Below are positions 44,406-55,215 of a stretch of DNA of 64,000 nt, one piece after another. The position numbers were made by a program, and so were the translations under genes. Positions within the stretch are counted from its first letter, which is position 1, and the number at the start of each line of letters is the position of its first letter. This DNA comes from Ryuthela nishihirai (lineage: Eukaryota; Arthropoda; Arachnida; Araneae; Heptathelidae): assembly GCA_038380435.1 (NCBI GenBank), contig JAWZYU010000017.1:25977283-26041282 (forward strand). The letters are read 5' to 3'. The notes beneath the pieces were generated by a model, which did not search any database, was not told the origin of the DNA, and saw only the letters and a program-made list of their open reading frames with translations.

Positions 44406-46805
44406 TGCAGTGTATCTGAAACTGCTTGTCCACTGCCTCTCTCATTATCCAGTGTATCTGTAACTGCTTGTCCTGTGCGTCTCACATTATCCACTGTATC
44501 TGAAACTACTTGTCCTGTGCCTCTCACATTATCCACTGTATCTGAAACTGCTTGTCCTGTGCGTCTCACATTATCCATTGTATCTGAAACTGCTTGTCCA
44601 ATGCCTCTCTCATTATCCACTGTATCTGAAACTGCTTGTCCTGTGCGTCTCACATTATCCACTGTATCTGAAACTCGCTTGTCCACTGCCTCTCTCATTA
44701 TCCACTGTATCTGAAACTGCTTGTCCTGTGCGTCTCACATTATCCACTGTATCTGAAACTGCTTGTCCTGTGCGTCTCACATTATCCACTGTATCTGAAA
44801 CTGCTTGTCCTGTGCGTCTCACATTATCCACTGTATCTGAAACTGCTTGTCCTGTGCGTCTCACATTATCCACTGTATCTGAAACTGCTTGTCCTGTGCG
44901 TCTCACATTATCCACTGTATCTGAAACTGCTTGTCCACTGCCTCTCTCATTATCCACTGTATCTGAAACTGCTTGTCCTGTGCGTCTCACATTATTCACT
45001 GTATCTGAAACTGCTTGTCCTGTGCGTCTCTCATTATCCACTGTATCTGAAACTGCTTGTCCTGTGCCTCTCACATTATCCACTGTATCTGAAACTGCTT
45101 GTCCTGTGCGTCTCACATTATCCACTGTTTCTGAAACTGCTTGTCCTGTGCGTCTCACATTATCCACTGTATCTGAAACTGCTTGTGCAGTGCCTCTCAC
45201 ATTATCCACTGTATCTGAAACTGCTTGTCCAGTGCGTCTCACATTATCCACTGTATCTGAAACTGCTTGTCCAGTGCCTCTCACATTATCCACTGTATCT
45301 GAAACTGCTTGTCCTGTGCGTCTCACATTATCCACTGTATCTGAAATTGCTTGTCCTGTGCGTCTCACATTATCCACTATACCTGAAACTGCTTGTCCTG
45401 TGCGTCTCACATTATCCACTGTACCTGAAACTGCTTGTCCACTGCCTCTCTCATTATCCAGTGTATCTGAGACTGCTTGTCCAGTGCCTCTCACATTATC
45501 CACTGTAACTGAAACTGCTTGTCCTATGCGTCTCACATTATCCAGTTTATCTGAAACTGCTTGTCCAGTGCGTCTCACATTATCCACTGTATCTGAAACT
45601 GCTTGTCCTGTGCGTCTCACATTATCCACTGTATCTGAAACTGCTTGTCCTGTGCGTCTCACATTATCCAGTGTATCTGAAACTGCTTGTCCTGTGCCTC
45701 TCACATTATCCACTGTATCTGAAACTGCTTGTCCAGTGCCTCTCACATTATCCACTGTATCTGAAACTGCTTGTCCAGTGCCTCTCATATTATCCAGTAT
45801 ATCTAAAACTGCTTGTCCAGTGCCTCTCACATTATCCACTGTATCTGAAACTGCTTGTCCAGTGCCTCTCACATTATCCACTGTATCTGAAACTGCTTGT
45901 CCTGTGCGCGTCACATTATCCACTGCATCTGAAACTGCTTGTCCAGTGCGTCTCACATTATCCACTGTATCTGAAACTGCTTGTCCAGTGCCTCTCACAT
46001 TATCCACTGTATCAGAAACTGCTTGTCCGAACCTCTCACATTTTCCACTGTATCTGAAACTGCTTGTCCTGTGTTTCTCACATTATCCACTGCATCTGAA
46101 ACTTCTTGTCCACTGCCTCTCATATTATCCAGTATATCTAAAACTGCTTGTCCAGTGCCTCTCACATTTTACACTGTATCTGAAACTGCTTCTCCTGTGC
46201 TTCTCACATTATCCAGTGTATCTGAAACTGCTTGTCCAATGCTTCTCACATTATCCACTGTATCTGAAACTGCTTGTTCAGTGCGTTTCACATTATCCAC
46301 TGTATCTGAAACTGTTTGTCCAGTGCCTCTCACATTATCCAGTGTAGCTGAAACTGCTTGCTCAGTGCGTCTCACATTATCCACTGTATCTGAAACTGCT
46401 TGTTCAGTGCGTCTCACATTATCCACTGTATCTGAAACTTCTTGTCCAGTGCCTCTCACATTATTCACTGTATCTGAAACTGCTTGTTCGGTGCTTCTCA
46501 CATTATCCACTGTATCTGAAACTGCTTTTCCTGTGCGTCTCACATTATCCACTGTATCTGAAACTGCTTGTCCACTGCCTCTCACATTATCCAGTATATC
46601 TAAAACTGCTTGTCCAGTGCCTCTCACATTATCCACTGTATCTGAAACTGCTTATCCTGTGCGTCTCACATTATCCAGTATATCTGAAACTACTTGTCTG
46701 GTACGTCTCGCATTATTCAGTGTGTCTGAAACTGATTGTCCGAACCTCTCACATTATCCAGTGTATCCAAGATTGTTTGGACAGTGCATCTCACATTATC
46801 AAGTG
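44406..46805 (+). repeat. 42-bp tandem array, ~57 units
   Basis: The unit is TGCTTGTCCTGTGCGTCTCA, CATTATCCACTGTATCTGAA, AC. Common variants are GTGCGTCTC/GTGCCTCTC, TCCTGTG/TCCAGTG and ATCCACTG/ATCCAGTG. 42 is 3 x 14, so both strands stay open: 589 codons on plus (44578-46347) and 450 on minus (44655-46007). The minus 14-mer DNVRRTGQAVSDTV would be amphipathic. Indels shift the frames at several points. No start context, splice signal or flanking exon supports coding. Confidence 0.93.
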
Positions 46806-47041
46806 CAGGACCGCATCTAGGGCGAAGGAGATCATCCCCCCTCTTCAGAATGCTAATGATGGAAATAGAGGAAATTATTTTTAATTTCATGCAAATTTCA
46901 AGAAATTTTTTAAAAACCTGTAAAATGGAGGGGAAAATGCTGTACTTCTATACTTTTTCCCTCCCATCCCTTTTAACATTTTTCCGGCTCGAATGTGATT
47001 CTTGCCCATCTCCTTTGATTTTTTTTTTAGATCCAGGCCTG
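46806..47041 (+). mobile_element. hAT-type MITE with TSD (Mite-G reference copy)
   Basis: 236 bp from CAGGACCGCATCTAGGGC to TTTAGATCCAGGCCTG, the ends being imperfect inverted repeats. A perfect 8-bp duplication, ATCAAGTG, lies at 46798-46805 and 47042-47049. It landed in the last units of the 42-bp array, whose relics (GTGTATCCAAGGCTG, CCAGTGTATCTCG) continue to about 47095. Other copies: 9375, 14980, 31903, 53391, 62494. Confidence 0.92.
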
Positions 47042-47239
47042 ATCAAGTGTATCCAAGGCTGTGTTCCAGTGTATCTCGTGTAATGCTCCAGTGTAAAATT
47101 TTGTTTCTTAATCAAGATATTGTTGTGATTCCGTAAAAATAATTTCTTTTTCAAATTCATTAATCATTAGAAATGTATGTTTCTGTTTTTAATTTGAAAA
47201 GTTTTCTGCAGCTCTTTAAGAATAGAGTTTTTTTATTTT

Positions 47240-48810
47240 CCATTTGCTCTTCTGAGGCCTTTAGGCACACTGTTCATAACCCTATTTGCCAATCTATAAT
47301 TATTCATACAGGCAACATGGCCAAACCAACGGAGTCTCTCTCTGCACAATATGCTGCTTAAAGGAGGTTGCAAACTCTTTTGCCTAACCTCATCATTAGT
47401 TACTAAGTTGAACCACCTAATGCCCAAGATACTGCGTAAGCATCTGGAATCAAAAGCATCTAATTTCCTGTTATCTGGTTTACACAGTGTCCACGTTTCA
47501 CTACCATAACTAACTATAGAAAGAACCAAACTATTATACAGTCTAATTTTAGTCTTTAGGTGTATACGCCTATTTCTCCACACTCTCCATAGATTCTTAA
47601 AAGTCCCAGCAGCAATCCCCATTCGTCTGTTAATCTCATGCCGCACATCACCAGTATCTGTTACATAGCTCCCAAGGTAATTAAACTGTGACACCTGCTC
47701 TAGACTGCAACCATTCAGATTAACTGAGTCACAGCCTGCCTGACCAATTTTCATCACTTTAGTTTTCTCTCTGTTTATAACCAAACCTACTGTACTACCA
47801 GTCTCATCAACAGCTCGAATGAAAGAGTTCATCTCATCAACATTATTTGCCAAAAGGGCTAAATCATCAGCATAATCTAAATCAGACATTTTCGTATCTC
47901 TAGACCATTTGAAGCCAAAAATTTTTCTTTGCAAAAGAATTTCGCATAACATAATCAATAACCAAGCTAAAGAGAAAAGGAGACAAAATGCACCCTTGTC
48001 GAACACCAGAAGTAATGCTAAACCAATTGCTACAAGACTTGTCAACTCTCACACACGACTCAGTGTTATTATAGAGAGCTTTCATTATGTCAACTAACTT
48101 GTCTGGTATGCCATATGATCTCACAATCAACCACAAATTATGACGATCAACAGAGTCACAAGCCTTTTTGAAATCAACAAAGCTAGCAACCAAAGGTTTC
48201 TGAAACTCTAAACATTTTTCAAGAATCTGCCTAAGTGAAAATATCTGATCCACACATCCCCTACCACTTCTGAATCCACATTGCTCATCACGCAATTGAC
48301 TGTCAACCAGATTCTTAATTCTATTAAGCACAATCATGGAAAGAACTTTACCTGGAATAGAGAGTAGGCTGATACCCCTATAGTTATCACAAGAACTGCG
48401 ATCACCTTTTTTGAAAATTGGGATAACAATAGCTCTGGTAAAATCCTTAAGAACCATGCCTTTATCAGAAAAGATATTCAGAATTTCAGTCATCCAAGTG
48501 GTAACCGAAACATTCCCAGCTCTAAGCATTTCCGTAGTAATTTCATCTACCCCTGGGGATTTATGTAGTTTAAGTTTAGAAACAGCCAAAATAACTTCAG
48601 ATTGTGTTATAGAACCAACATTAAAGCCAGTAATGCATCTACCATCATTACAAACAATGGGACTAGAACTAACCACATTGTTTAGAACATCACTGAAATG
48701 CTCAGCCTACCTAGCCATGACAAAATCCTCCCCTTCTATAACCTTACCTTGTTTATCCTTCAATGAAAAAAAATTATTTTTCCAAACTTCCGAGCAATCG
48801 GAAAATGTTT
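47240..48810 (-). pseudogene. RTE-like LINE reverse transcriptase pseudogene
   Basis: This encodes most of a non-LTR reverse transcriptase and its post-RT region. In order: KLHKSPGVDEITTEMLRAG; FVDFKKACDSVDR (motif A, usual F changed to C); SGVRQGCILSPFLFSLVID (motif B); LDYADDLALLA (motif C, catalytic DD kept); YLGSYVTDTGDVRHEINRR; RLYNSLVLSIVSYGSETWTL; and RERLRWFGHVACM. This set is typical of RTE-type elements. It is dead: a TAG at 48707-48709 replaces the usual Trp of ARWAEHF, and a frameshift lies in the A5T5 run at about 47917-47928, between motifs B and C. No endonuclease domain is seen upstream, and the 3' end is cut after about GLRRANGK. Relatives: 11025, 54178, 56690. Confidence 0.92.
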
Positions 48811-49099
48811 ACGCGCGTTATAGAATTATTAAAAAATTGTTAGAAAGGGACCAACTGTTTCTCTCCCCCTTCCTCTTTTTTTTAATTTAGTTCAGAACGT
48901 TTTGCATTGATAATTACTATCAAGACATAAAACGTTAATGTATCACTGAATAAATTCTTCTGCTATTTCTATTTTAAAATAAAAGATATTCACAAAAGGG
49001 TAAGACAAATGTCACATTTTGTGTCTTTTCTTATCAATTGCCGATTATGTCTCTGGATATATTACACTATTAGAGCACAGCTCTCCATAAGCATTCAAC

Positions 49100-49760
49100 C
49101 TAAAAAATTTGCTTTTTTTCCCTGATCCTCTGCCTCCTCTTATGTTCTAATTTCTTTACCTCCTCCTGTATCCACCTTCTCACATCTTTCTAATTCGAGT
49201 TTTTTTCGCCCTCCTTTCCTATTCCTTGCATCCTCCTGGATCTTTCTCTTTGGTTCTTTGCATCTTTCTGAACCTCTAAAAAATCCCCATGTGTTCTTTT
49301 CTTTTGTCGTCCTCCTCATCTTTTACGATCACTTTCTTTGTCCTCCACTTTGGTTCTTTGCATCTTCTTATGTCCTCTTTTCTGGACCTCTAAAAATCTC
49401 ACATGATCTCCTTTTTGTCATTCTCTTGCATCCTCTACTCTGGACCTCTGAATCATCGTATGCTTTGTTTTCGTTTCCCTTTTTGATCATCATCATGTGT
49501 TTATCTCTTTGATGCTTTACATCCTCCTTTTTCCTCTCTTCTTGACGAATTAATCCTCCAGTTCTCTCCTTTATATCTTTTTCTGTCCTTTTCCTCGTCA
49601 TCTTCTTTTTTATTCTTCTTATTTTCGCACACTCTTGTGTTCTTTCGATACTCTAAATCATCCTATTTTTTTGTTTTGGTTTCCTTTTATAATCATCATC
49701 TTTTGTCCTCCTCTTTTGTGCTCTTCATCCTTTTACGTCCTTCCTTATAGCCATCTGAAC
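49100..49760 (+). repeat. T/C-rich degenerate simple repeat
   Basis: Irregular repetition of TCCTC, TTCTTTGCATC and GGACCTCT(G/A)AAA blocks (e.g. 49250-49275, 49350-49395, 49435-49455). No conserved frame. 48811-49100 and 49760-50030 hold nothing recognisable. Confidence 0.6.
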
Positions 49761-50032
49761 CCTACTTTTTGTTGAATAGTATTGGAAACCCTACGTGAAA
49801 TCATTTTAAGACAATATGAAATACACACACAATATTATTAAACTTCATTGTGCATTTGGAGCATCCACTCTGAAACATCCCTTCGCTGCTCTCCTCGGCT
49901 TTATGGCAGTGAAACAACGCAGATAATACGAGCCCCATATCCCATCCCTACAATGGCTGAATAATCAGTTTCCTGCCAGTCCTAACTATTCACAGTAACA
50001 CAATCCTTAATAATTCATTAATCAGCTGTGCT

Positions 50033-50280
50033 TCAACTGCCTCCGCTCACTAAACGGGAGACTGCTCTGCCAGCTGCAGTAATGGACTGACAACATTCCA
50101 AGTTTTCATCCGTGACGTGAATAACACGTGCACTGACAACGTCATCTCTAGGTTCTGGTTCGTGTCCAGTGAGCTCCAGTGCTTCATGATCTACATGCAG
50201 CAAAGCAGCTGTTGTCATAGAATGGCTGATTGAAATAAGCCACACGCTCCTCTTTATGGAGATGTTTCACCCTGAAGGAA
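50033..50280 (-). other. Unrecognised open stretch, possible exon remnant
   Basis: A 70-codon minus frame ends in a stop at 50033 and reads SMTTAALLHVDHEALELTGH, EPEPRDDVVSARVIHVTDEN, then LECCQSITAAGRAVSRL. The sequence is not part of any repeat seen in the window and is less A/T-rich than its flanks. I do not recognise a family. The length is short enough to be chance. Confidence 0.25.
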
Positions 50281-50611
50281 AAAGCAGGATTATTCTCCAT
50301 TTTGTAAGCTTTGTTGTTGTAGATTAGTTTCATTTTCAAGCTATTTGAGCATTAAGTGTGGGTTGACAACATTCATGGGTTGTTTCAGCCATTTTCCAAA
50401 TTGTTCATTGTCCACAGGTTTGTTTTGCAATGAGCTACATCATACGGACCTCAGGGTTCAAGACGGATTAAGATAGGAATTCCACTTCGCAGCTGTTAGA
50501 TAGAAATTTTGATTTTCAGCTAATTACACTGAGGTTCCTACGATTCAGTTTAGGTATATTTTTAAATTAGTTAGTTAGGCATTTTTTTAATCAGTTTACT
50601 ATATCAGAGGA

Positions 50612-50812
50612 TTGGTTTGTTGTTTCACCTTTGAGTGGTACTTTTGTGCATTCAGTAAAATGGCACTTTTTTGCCCACAATGGGCTAAACGGCGAGGCCT
50701 CAGGAACTCCGAGGTCTCAGAGAAAGTTGAGGGGAAGGGGATACATTGGAGAGATGTTAGGAAACTAATGGAGACTACCATCAAGGTCATTCAGGGTGCT
50801 TTTTAAAGTGCA
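50612..50812 (-). mobile_element. SINE-A, truncated and diverged
   Basis: An antisense tail half: TTTCACCTTTGAGTGGTACT, TTGCCCACAATGGGCTAAAC, GGTCTCAGAGAAAGTTGAGG, and CATCAAGGTCATTCAGGGTG. It stops at TTTTTAAAGTGCA, where the 34-bp array begins. Confidence 0.85.
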
Positions 50813-51400
50813 GCTTGTCACCTGTCCACTTGTGTCCACATAGGATATTTGTTGCCTGTCCACTTGCGTCCACATCCTATTCTTGTCACCTGTCCACTTG
50901 AGTCCATACCGAATTCTTGTCACCTGTCCACATGCGTCCATACCGAATTCTTGTCACCTGTCCACATGCGTCCATACCGAATTCTTGTCACCTGCCCACT
51001 TTCGTCTACACGGGATTCTTGTCACCTGTTCAGTTGTGTCACACCGGAATCTTGTCACCTGCCCACTTGCGTCCACACTGGATTCTTGTCACCTGCCCAC
51101 TTGTGTCACACCGGATTCTTGTCACCTGCCCACTTTCGTCCACGCTGGATTCTTGTCACCTGCCCAGTTGTGTCACACTGGATTCTTGTCACCTACCCAC
51201 TTTCGTCTACACAGGATTCTTGTCACCTGCTCAGTTGTGTCACACCGAATTCTTGTCACCTGCCCACTTGCGTCCACACTGGATTCTTGTCACCTGCCCA
51301 CTTGCGTCCACACTGGATTCTTGTCACCTGCCCAGTTGTGTCCACAACGGATTCTTTTCACCTGTCCACTTGGTCCGCAACGGATCCTTGTCCTCGTAGT
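50813..51400 (+). repeat. 34-bp tandem array, ~17 units
   Basis: The unit is CACCTGCCCACTTGCGTCCA CACTGGATTCTTGT with variants (CACATGCG, CAGTTGTGTC, TTTCGTC). All three plus frames are open for 160-212 codons because the unit lacks stops; 34 is not a multiple of three, so this is not a coding signature. The array sits exactly where the SINE-A would continue with GTGCACAGG, and GTAAAGTAACGCAACCCAAC follows it. Confidence 0.92.
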
Positions 51401-53204
51401 AAAGTAACGCAACCCAACTGCCAAAAGAACGAAATACACCCTGGCTTCATCATACTTGGATCACCACACATTTCAAATTCCATTTGACAAATAAAGGCAT
51501 TCACAGAAAGATTTAATAAATATAGAGAAGTTGAAGTCTTTTGATCAAATTGGAGTTGGGAAAATGTTAAAACATTGATACGGTTTTTCAAAAGAAATCA
51601 CTTACGAATTAGTAAAAAAAAAATGATCAATGGAAAACGCCGACGCTGCCAGAGAGACTCAAAAGAGCTTGGCTATCACAAAACAAACGAGTTCAAAGTT
51701 TGCACAGTTCCTAAAAGTTAAAAGCTTCTTCGAAGATGTTGACTTCTCTTAGCGAGGGTTAAATGCAGGGTCTTTGTTATTTGCAACTGTCTGAAACGTA
51801 TACTCACAGCTATTAGGTTTGTTTTTTATCCCTCTGTACAATTCCCAAGTGCCTGTCGTACTTCGATTTCAGTATTCGTCCACATCCTATTCTTTCAAAG
51901 TTAGGTCTTATCTAAGTGAAAGAAAGAGGATGGGGGATGTCAAAGGATCATCCCCTTTTCTCTCTAAAGAATTAGAAAGGCTGTCAAAGAAATTCTAAGT
52001 CATTTAAATCGATATGGCACTATTCGTCAAGAATAGCTCCTGATGAAAACAGAAATAACAACAGAAAAATAAATTCGGGTTAATCCAGTTACCTCCCCTA
52101 CTCCCCTTACGCATTTTTTAAGTCCAGGATGCAGTACTTTATTTGAAAGAGCAGACAGAACGAGTAAATCTCAAAAGATTGCTCCCAATACGATACCATA
52201 TATACGCTTTTGGTGAAAAATTATGATGAAAATAGTTGGATTTTCCTTTTTTTTATAGCAGTGATTCTTAACTGACGAGTTGTAATCCTAAACTGGGTCG
52301 CCATGCCATTTTGAGTGGATCACGGAAAATTTCGGAATAAAGTCGAAAAGGTCGATTAATCGATTAATTTGTTCATTAAGAGCGAGACATTATTAATCAA
52401 AAAACTTTTAGAAAGAGGGAAGATTTGATTAAATGTAGTACGACAATTAAATTGATTGTAATCGACAAAAGAAAATTAAATCTTTTTGTAATCATTTATT
52501 CAGCCAGCAGAAAAGAAAATAATCAAGGGAATAAATTAATCAAAATGACAAAAAAAATTATTTGCAGGTTTGAATTGGTCAGTGAACCATGGCAACACAT
52601 TAACAATGGGTACAGTTCATTTTTTTCCCCCTCATGGTTACGAATAAACTTTTCTCTCTGATCCTACTTAGTTTAAGGCTTACGACTGATCCGATTTAGG
52701 AAGCAGTCTTAATGCTAAACGCATGGCCACACAGAAAAAGGTTTGAGCGGTTTATCGTTATCAGCTTTAGAAACGTTCTGCCGTTTTGAAAATCCTCAAC
52801 AACAACAGAGACAGTTTTTAAGACGGCGATAAGTTTTGAAATATTATAGCTGAACACGCTACGGTTTTCTGTAAGGCCAACTCGATTGTCGCTAATCGTT
52901 TTCGCCTAAGCTGCCTCCAGAAGATTTGGTAATGTTAATGATGCTAAACCGCTTTCTATGAGGCCTACCTTAATTTGGAAACTTTCGAGTACTGGTGACA
53001 GAAGCGAAATTGTCGATTAAAGTAATTGAATGCTTTTTTGTGAGTGCAGTCGTCGGTGTAAAAAAAAATCATTCCCTTAGGGAAATAAGCCGCTTGCTGA
53101 GAGCATCATATTTTTTTTCTATTGATTAAGAGGAAGGGATTGTAAATGTTTGATCTCAGGGGTAAAAAAAAAAGCTTTCTTGCGAAGTGAGCGAAAATTC
53201 CTTA
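51401..53204. other. Mostly featureless unique sequence
   Basis: No gene recognised. 52258-52330 (AGCAGTGATTCTTAACTGAC, CTGGGTCGCCATGCC, GAGTGGATCACGG) looks like one end of an old hAT-type element. 52700-53020 has CTAAACGC..TTTC and inverse-like ends (GCTAAACCGCTTTC) that may be another MITE. Confidence 0.35.
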
Positions 53205-53365
53205 TTTGGCTTGTTTTATCTTTTAGCAACAATTTATTACACACATGAGGTTAAATGACCATGTCATAAGGACCCCAAGGACTGAGAGTTAGTAAGTGGA
53301 AAGGACCCACAAGATAGCTTCCTAACAAGGGTAACCAACGTGTACCTTAACATACACAAGAATAG
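53205..53365 (-). mobile_element. Old SINE-A remnant
   Basis: Antisense relics: CACACATGAGGTTAAATGAC, CATGTCATAAGGACCCCAAG, CCACAAGATAGC, AACGTGTACCTTAACATACAC. Confidence 0.65.
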
Positions 53366-53390
53366 CGGCAGAAAAAGAATAGTGGTTAAT

Positions 53391-53973
53391 AAGGCTAGAT
53401 TTAGAGGGACCGATGCCCCACCCCTTTCAAAATGTTAGTAAGAGGTTGGGTTGTTTTACCTCTGAAGGTATCTTTTGCACACAATGGGCTAAATGGCCAA
53501 GTTACAAGGACCCTGTAGCTCAGAGAAGGTTAAGGGAAGGAGTCCCATTGAACAGCTGTTAGAGACAGATGATAGCGTCCATCAAGGCTATCCAGCGTGT
53601 TCCTTAACGTGCACGAGGCATTGCTATCACGCTTAACGTCTCATACGATGGAAATTGCTTTTCTGATAGATGGCTACCGCCCCTATTGACCGAAGGCCGG
53701 GGGGGGGGGGGGGTGGAGATAAATCTCAACGCTGCTCAGTTGGACTCGAACCTGGGAACACTAGTAAGCGTAATGGAGGTTAAAAATTATATCTTGAGTA
53801 TATTTCACACAGTTTTCCCCAAAAAAAGTTTAAAACCTCTAAAAAGAAGGAGAAAATGTTACACCGCAATAGAAATCCAGTCTCTTGGACCCCCCCCCCC
53901 TCCCCCTTTACGCTTTTCTTGCTTGATTGCATCGCTTGGCACCCCCCTTAATTTTATTCTAGATCGAGGCCTG
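53391..53973 (+). mobile_element. hAT-type MITE (Mite-G) split by a SINE
   Basis: The left part AAGGCTAGATTTAGAGGGAC..TTCAAAATGTTAGTAAG and the right part GCGTAATGGAGGTTAAAAAT..TCTAGATCGAGGCCTG join into one Mite-G copy when the SINE at 53443-53761 is removed. G- and C-runs near 53697 and 53888 are long homopolymers. Confidence 0.8.
53443..53761 (-). mobile_element. SINE-A inside a MITE, head incomplete
   Basis: Antisense, diverged, lacking the outer part of the tRNA-like head (ends CTCGAACCTGGGAACA). A 7-bp duplication, TAGTAAG, lies at 53436-53442 and 53762-53768, so it is a 5'-truncated insertion into the MITE. Confidence 0.88.
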
Positions 53974-54177
53974 GGGGTTAGCCCAGGAAGATATTTTTCA
54001 AGTCATATAATTTGCCCAAGAAATTAGTTAAAGCTTAATAACCATACAAGGTCATTACAAACGAATACCTACATTTTAAACTGTTACATTATATTAAAAA
54101 TTAAGTAACAAAAGAAATTGTGGGTCGAAAATGTCAAGAAACTCTTCAGGTTTATTTGTTATGATCGCATGGAATTA

Positions 54178-54395
54178 ATATCATGCGGGAATAGGGTTAT
54201 GAACAGTGTGCCTTAAAGGCCTCAGAAAGAGGGAGAGACCTAGGATGTGGTGGGCAGAAAATGTCAAACAGGACCTTGTTAGAATTGGTGTGCAGTGGCC
54301 AGATGTAGCTCAGGATAGATATGCTTGGAGAACTAAATTGCACGGTTTGGTTGGACCTCCGTAGCTCATGGCTGCTTGAGAATGATGATGATGTA
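54178..54395 (+). pseudogene. RTE-like LINE 3' end
   Basis: Nucleotides AATAGGGTTATGAACAGTGT match the LINE at 47240-48810 (inverted), then one frame reads RPRMWWAENVKQDLVRIGVQ, WPDVAQDRYAWRTKLHGLVG and PP-stop, the usual RTE C-terminus. After the stop come only about 30 bases, CATGGCTGCTTGAG and then a (GAT)n tail at 54384-54392. Short tandem 3' tails are characteristic of RTE elements. 53974-54177 and 54396-54779 hold nothing recognisable. Confidence 0.85.
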
Positions 54396-54779
54396 ATGTC
54401 TTAAATGACAAATTTCCGAATCGCTGGATTGGTAAAGGCGGATTGATCTCGTGGACCCTGAGAAGTCCCAGTTTGACACTAGTGGACTTCTTTTTTCTCG
54501 GGATGATTTAAAAGCATCTTTTATTTTTAAAAAAGTTCATATTTAAATGAAAGAATCACTGTAGCTGTTGAATGTGTTACACCAGACATGCTGAGCTGAG
54601 TATCGACGGATTATAGCCTGGATTGGCGCCACATATTGAAGTTTGTTGAACACAAAGCAAAATTATGATTTTTTTTTTCACATTTTGTAAACACAATTGC
54701 TTTTGTTACTTAATTAATTATTTAATAAAATATAATACTTTAAAATATGGTTTTTTTTAGAAAGACTTGCACAAGGTAT

Positions 54780-54965
54780 GGCCGAAGAGCCATACCTTGT
54801 GCAAGAATTCACTGGATAACTTTAAAGCGAACCTACGTAATATTGTCTCCTAACAGTTATACAGTGGGTCCCCTTCCCCTAACCTCCTCTGAGTCTTCGG
54901 GATCCTTGTGACTTGGCCATTTAGCGCAAAACAAAGTGTCTCTCAGAAGGTGAAACAATCCAGAA
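54780..54965 (+). mobile_element. SINE-A 3' half, diverged
   Basis: A sense remnant from GCCATACCTTGTGCAAG to GTCTCTCAGAAGGTGAAACA, with insertions and deletions; the head is absent. 54768-54798 also carries a short palindrome, ACAAGGTATGGC/GCCATACCTTGT. Confidence 0.75.
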
Positions 54966-55014
54966 GGCATTGTTCGACTTTTGTGAGCGAAAGAGATAAA
55001 TATCTTTAAATAAT

Positions 55015-55215
55015 AAATAAATAAATACCCCCTCAAGCAGCTGCTTGCCACAGAGGTCTGACAGGAACCTGTCAGTTTATATGCCATAGTAGGAGATCTG
55101 AGAGGATGGCAGGACCACAGCAGAAAAACGACACCCACATCCATGCCTAATCCGGGGCTCGAACCCAGGTCCCTTAGATCAGTAGCCAAGCGTGCTAACC
55201 ACTCGGCCACGTTAC
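55015..55215 (-). mobile_element. SINE-B, full-length type copy
   Basis: Antisense, from an A/T-rich (AAAT)n tail and CCCCTCAAGCAGCTGCTTGC to CGAACCCAGGTCCCTTAGAT and the head ACCACTCGGCCACG. 55216-56180 beyond has no recognised feature. Confidence 0.92.

Noticed and set aside
44578..46347. 589-codon plus frame with Cys/Thr-rich 14-residue repeats
   Set aside because: Follows from a 42-bp unit without stops. The opposite strand is open too, and phase changes by indels show no selection for a frame.
48411..48890. 159-codon plus-strand frame
   Set aside because: It lies antisense to the RTE-like reverse transcriptase, whose motifs are clear on the minus strand.
50813..51400. Three overlapping plus-strand frames of 160-212 codons
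   Set aside because: All three phases over a 34-bp tandem array are open. That is a property of the repeat, not of a gene.
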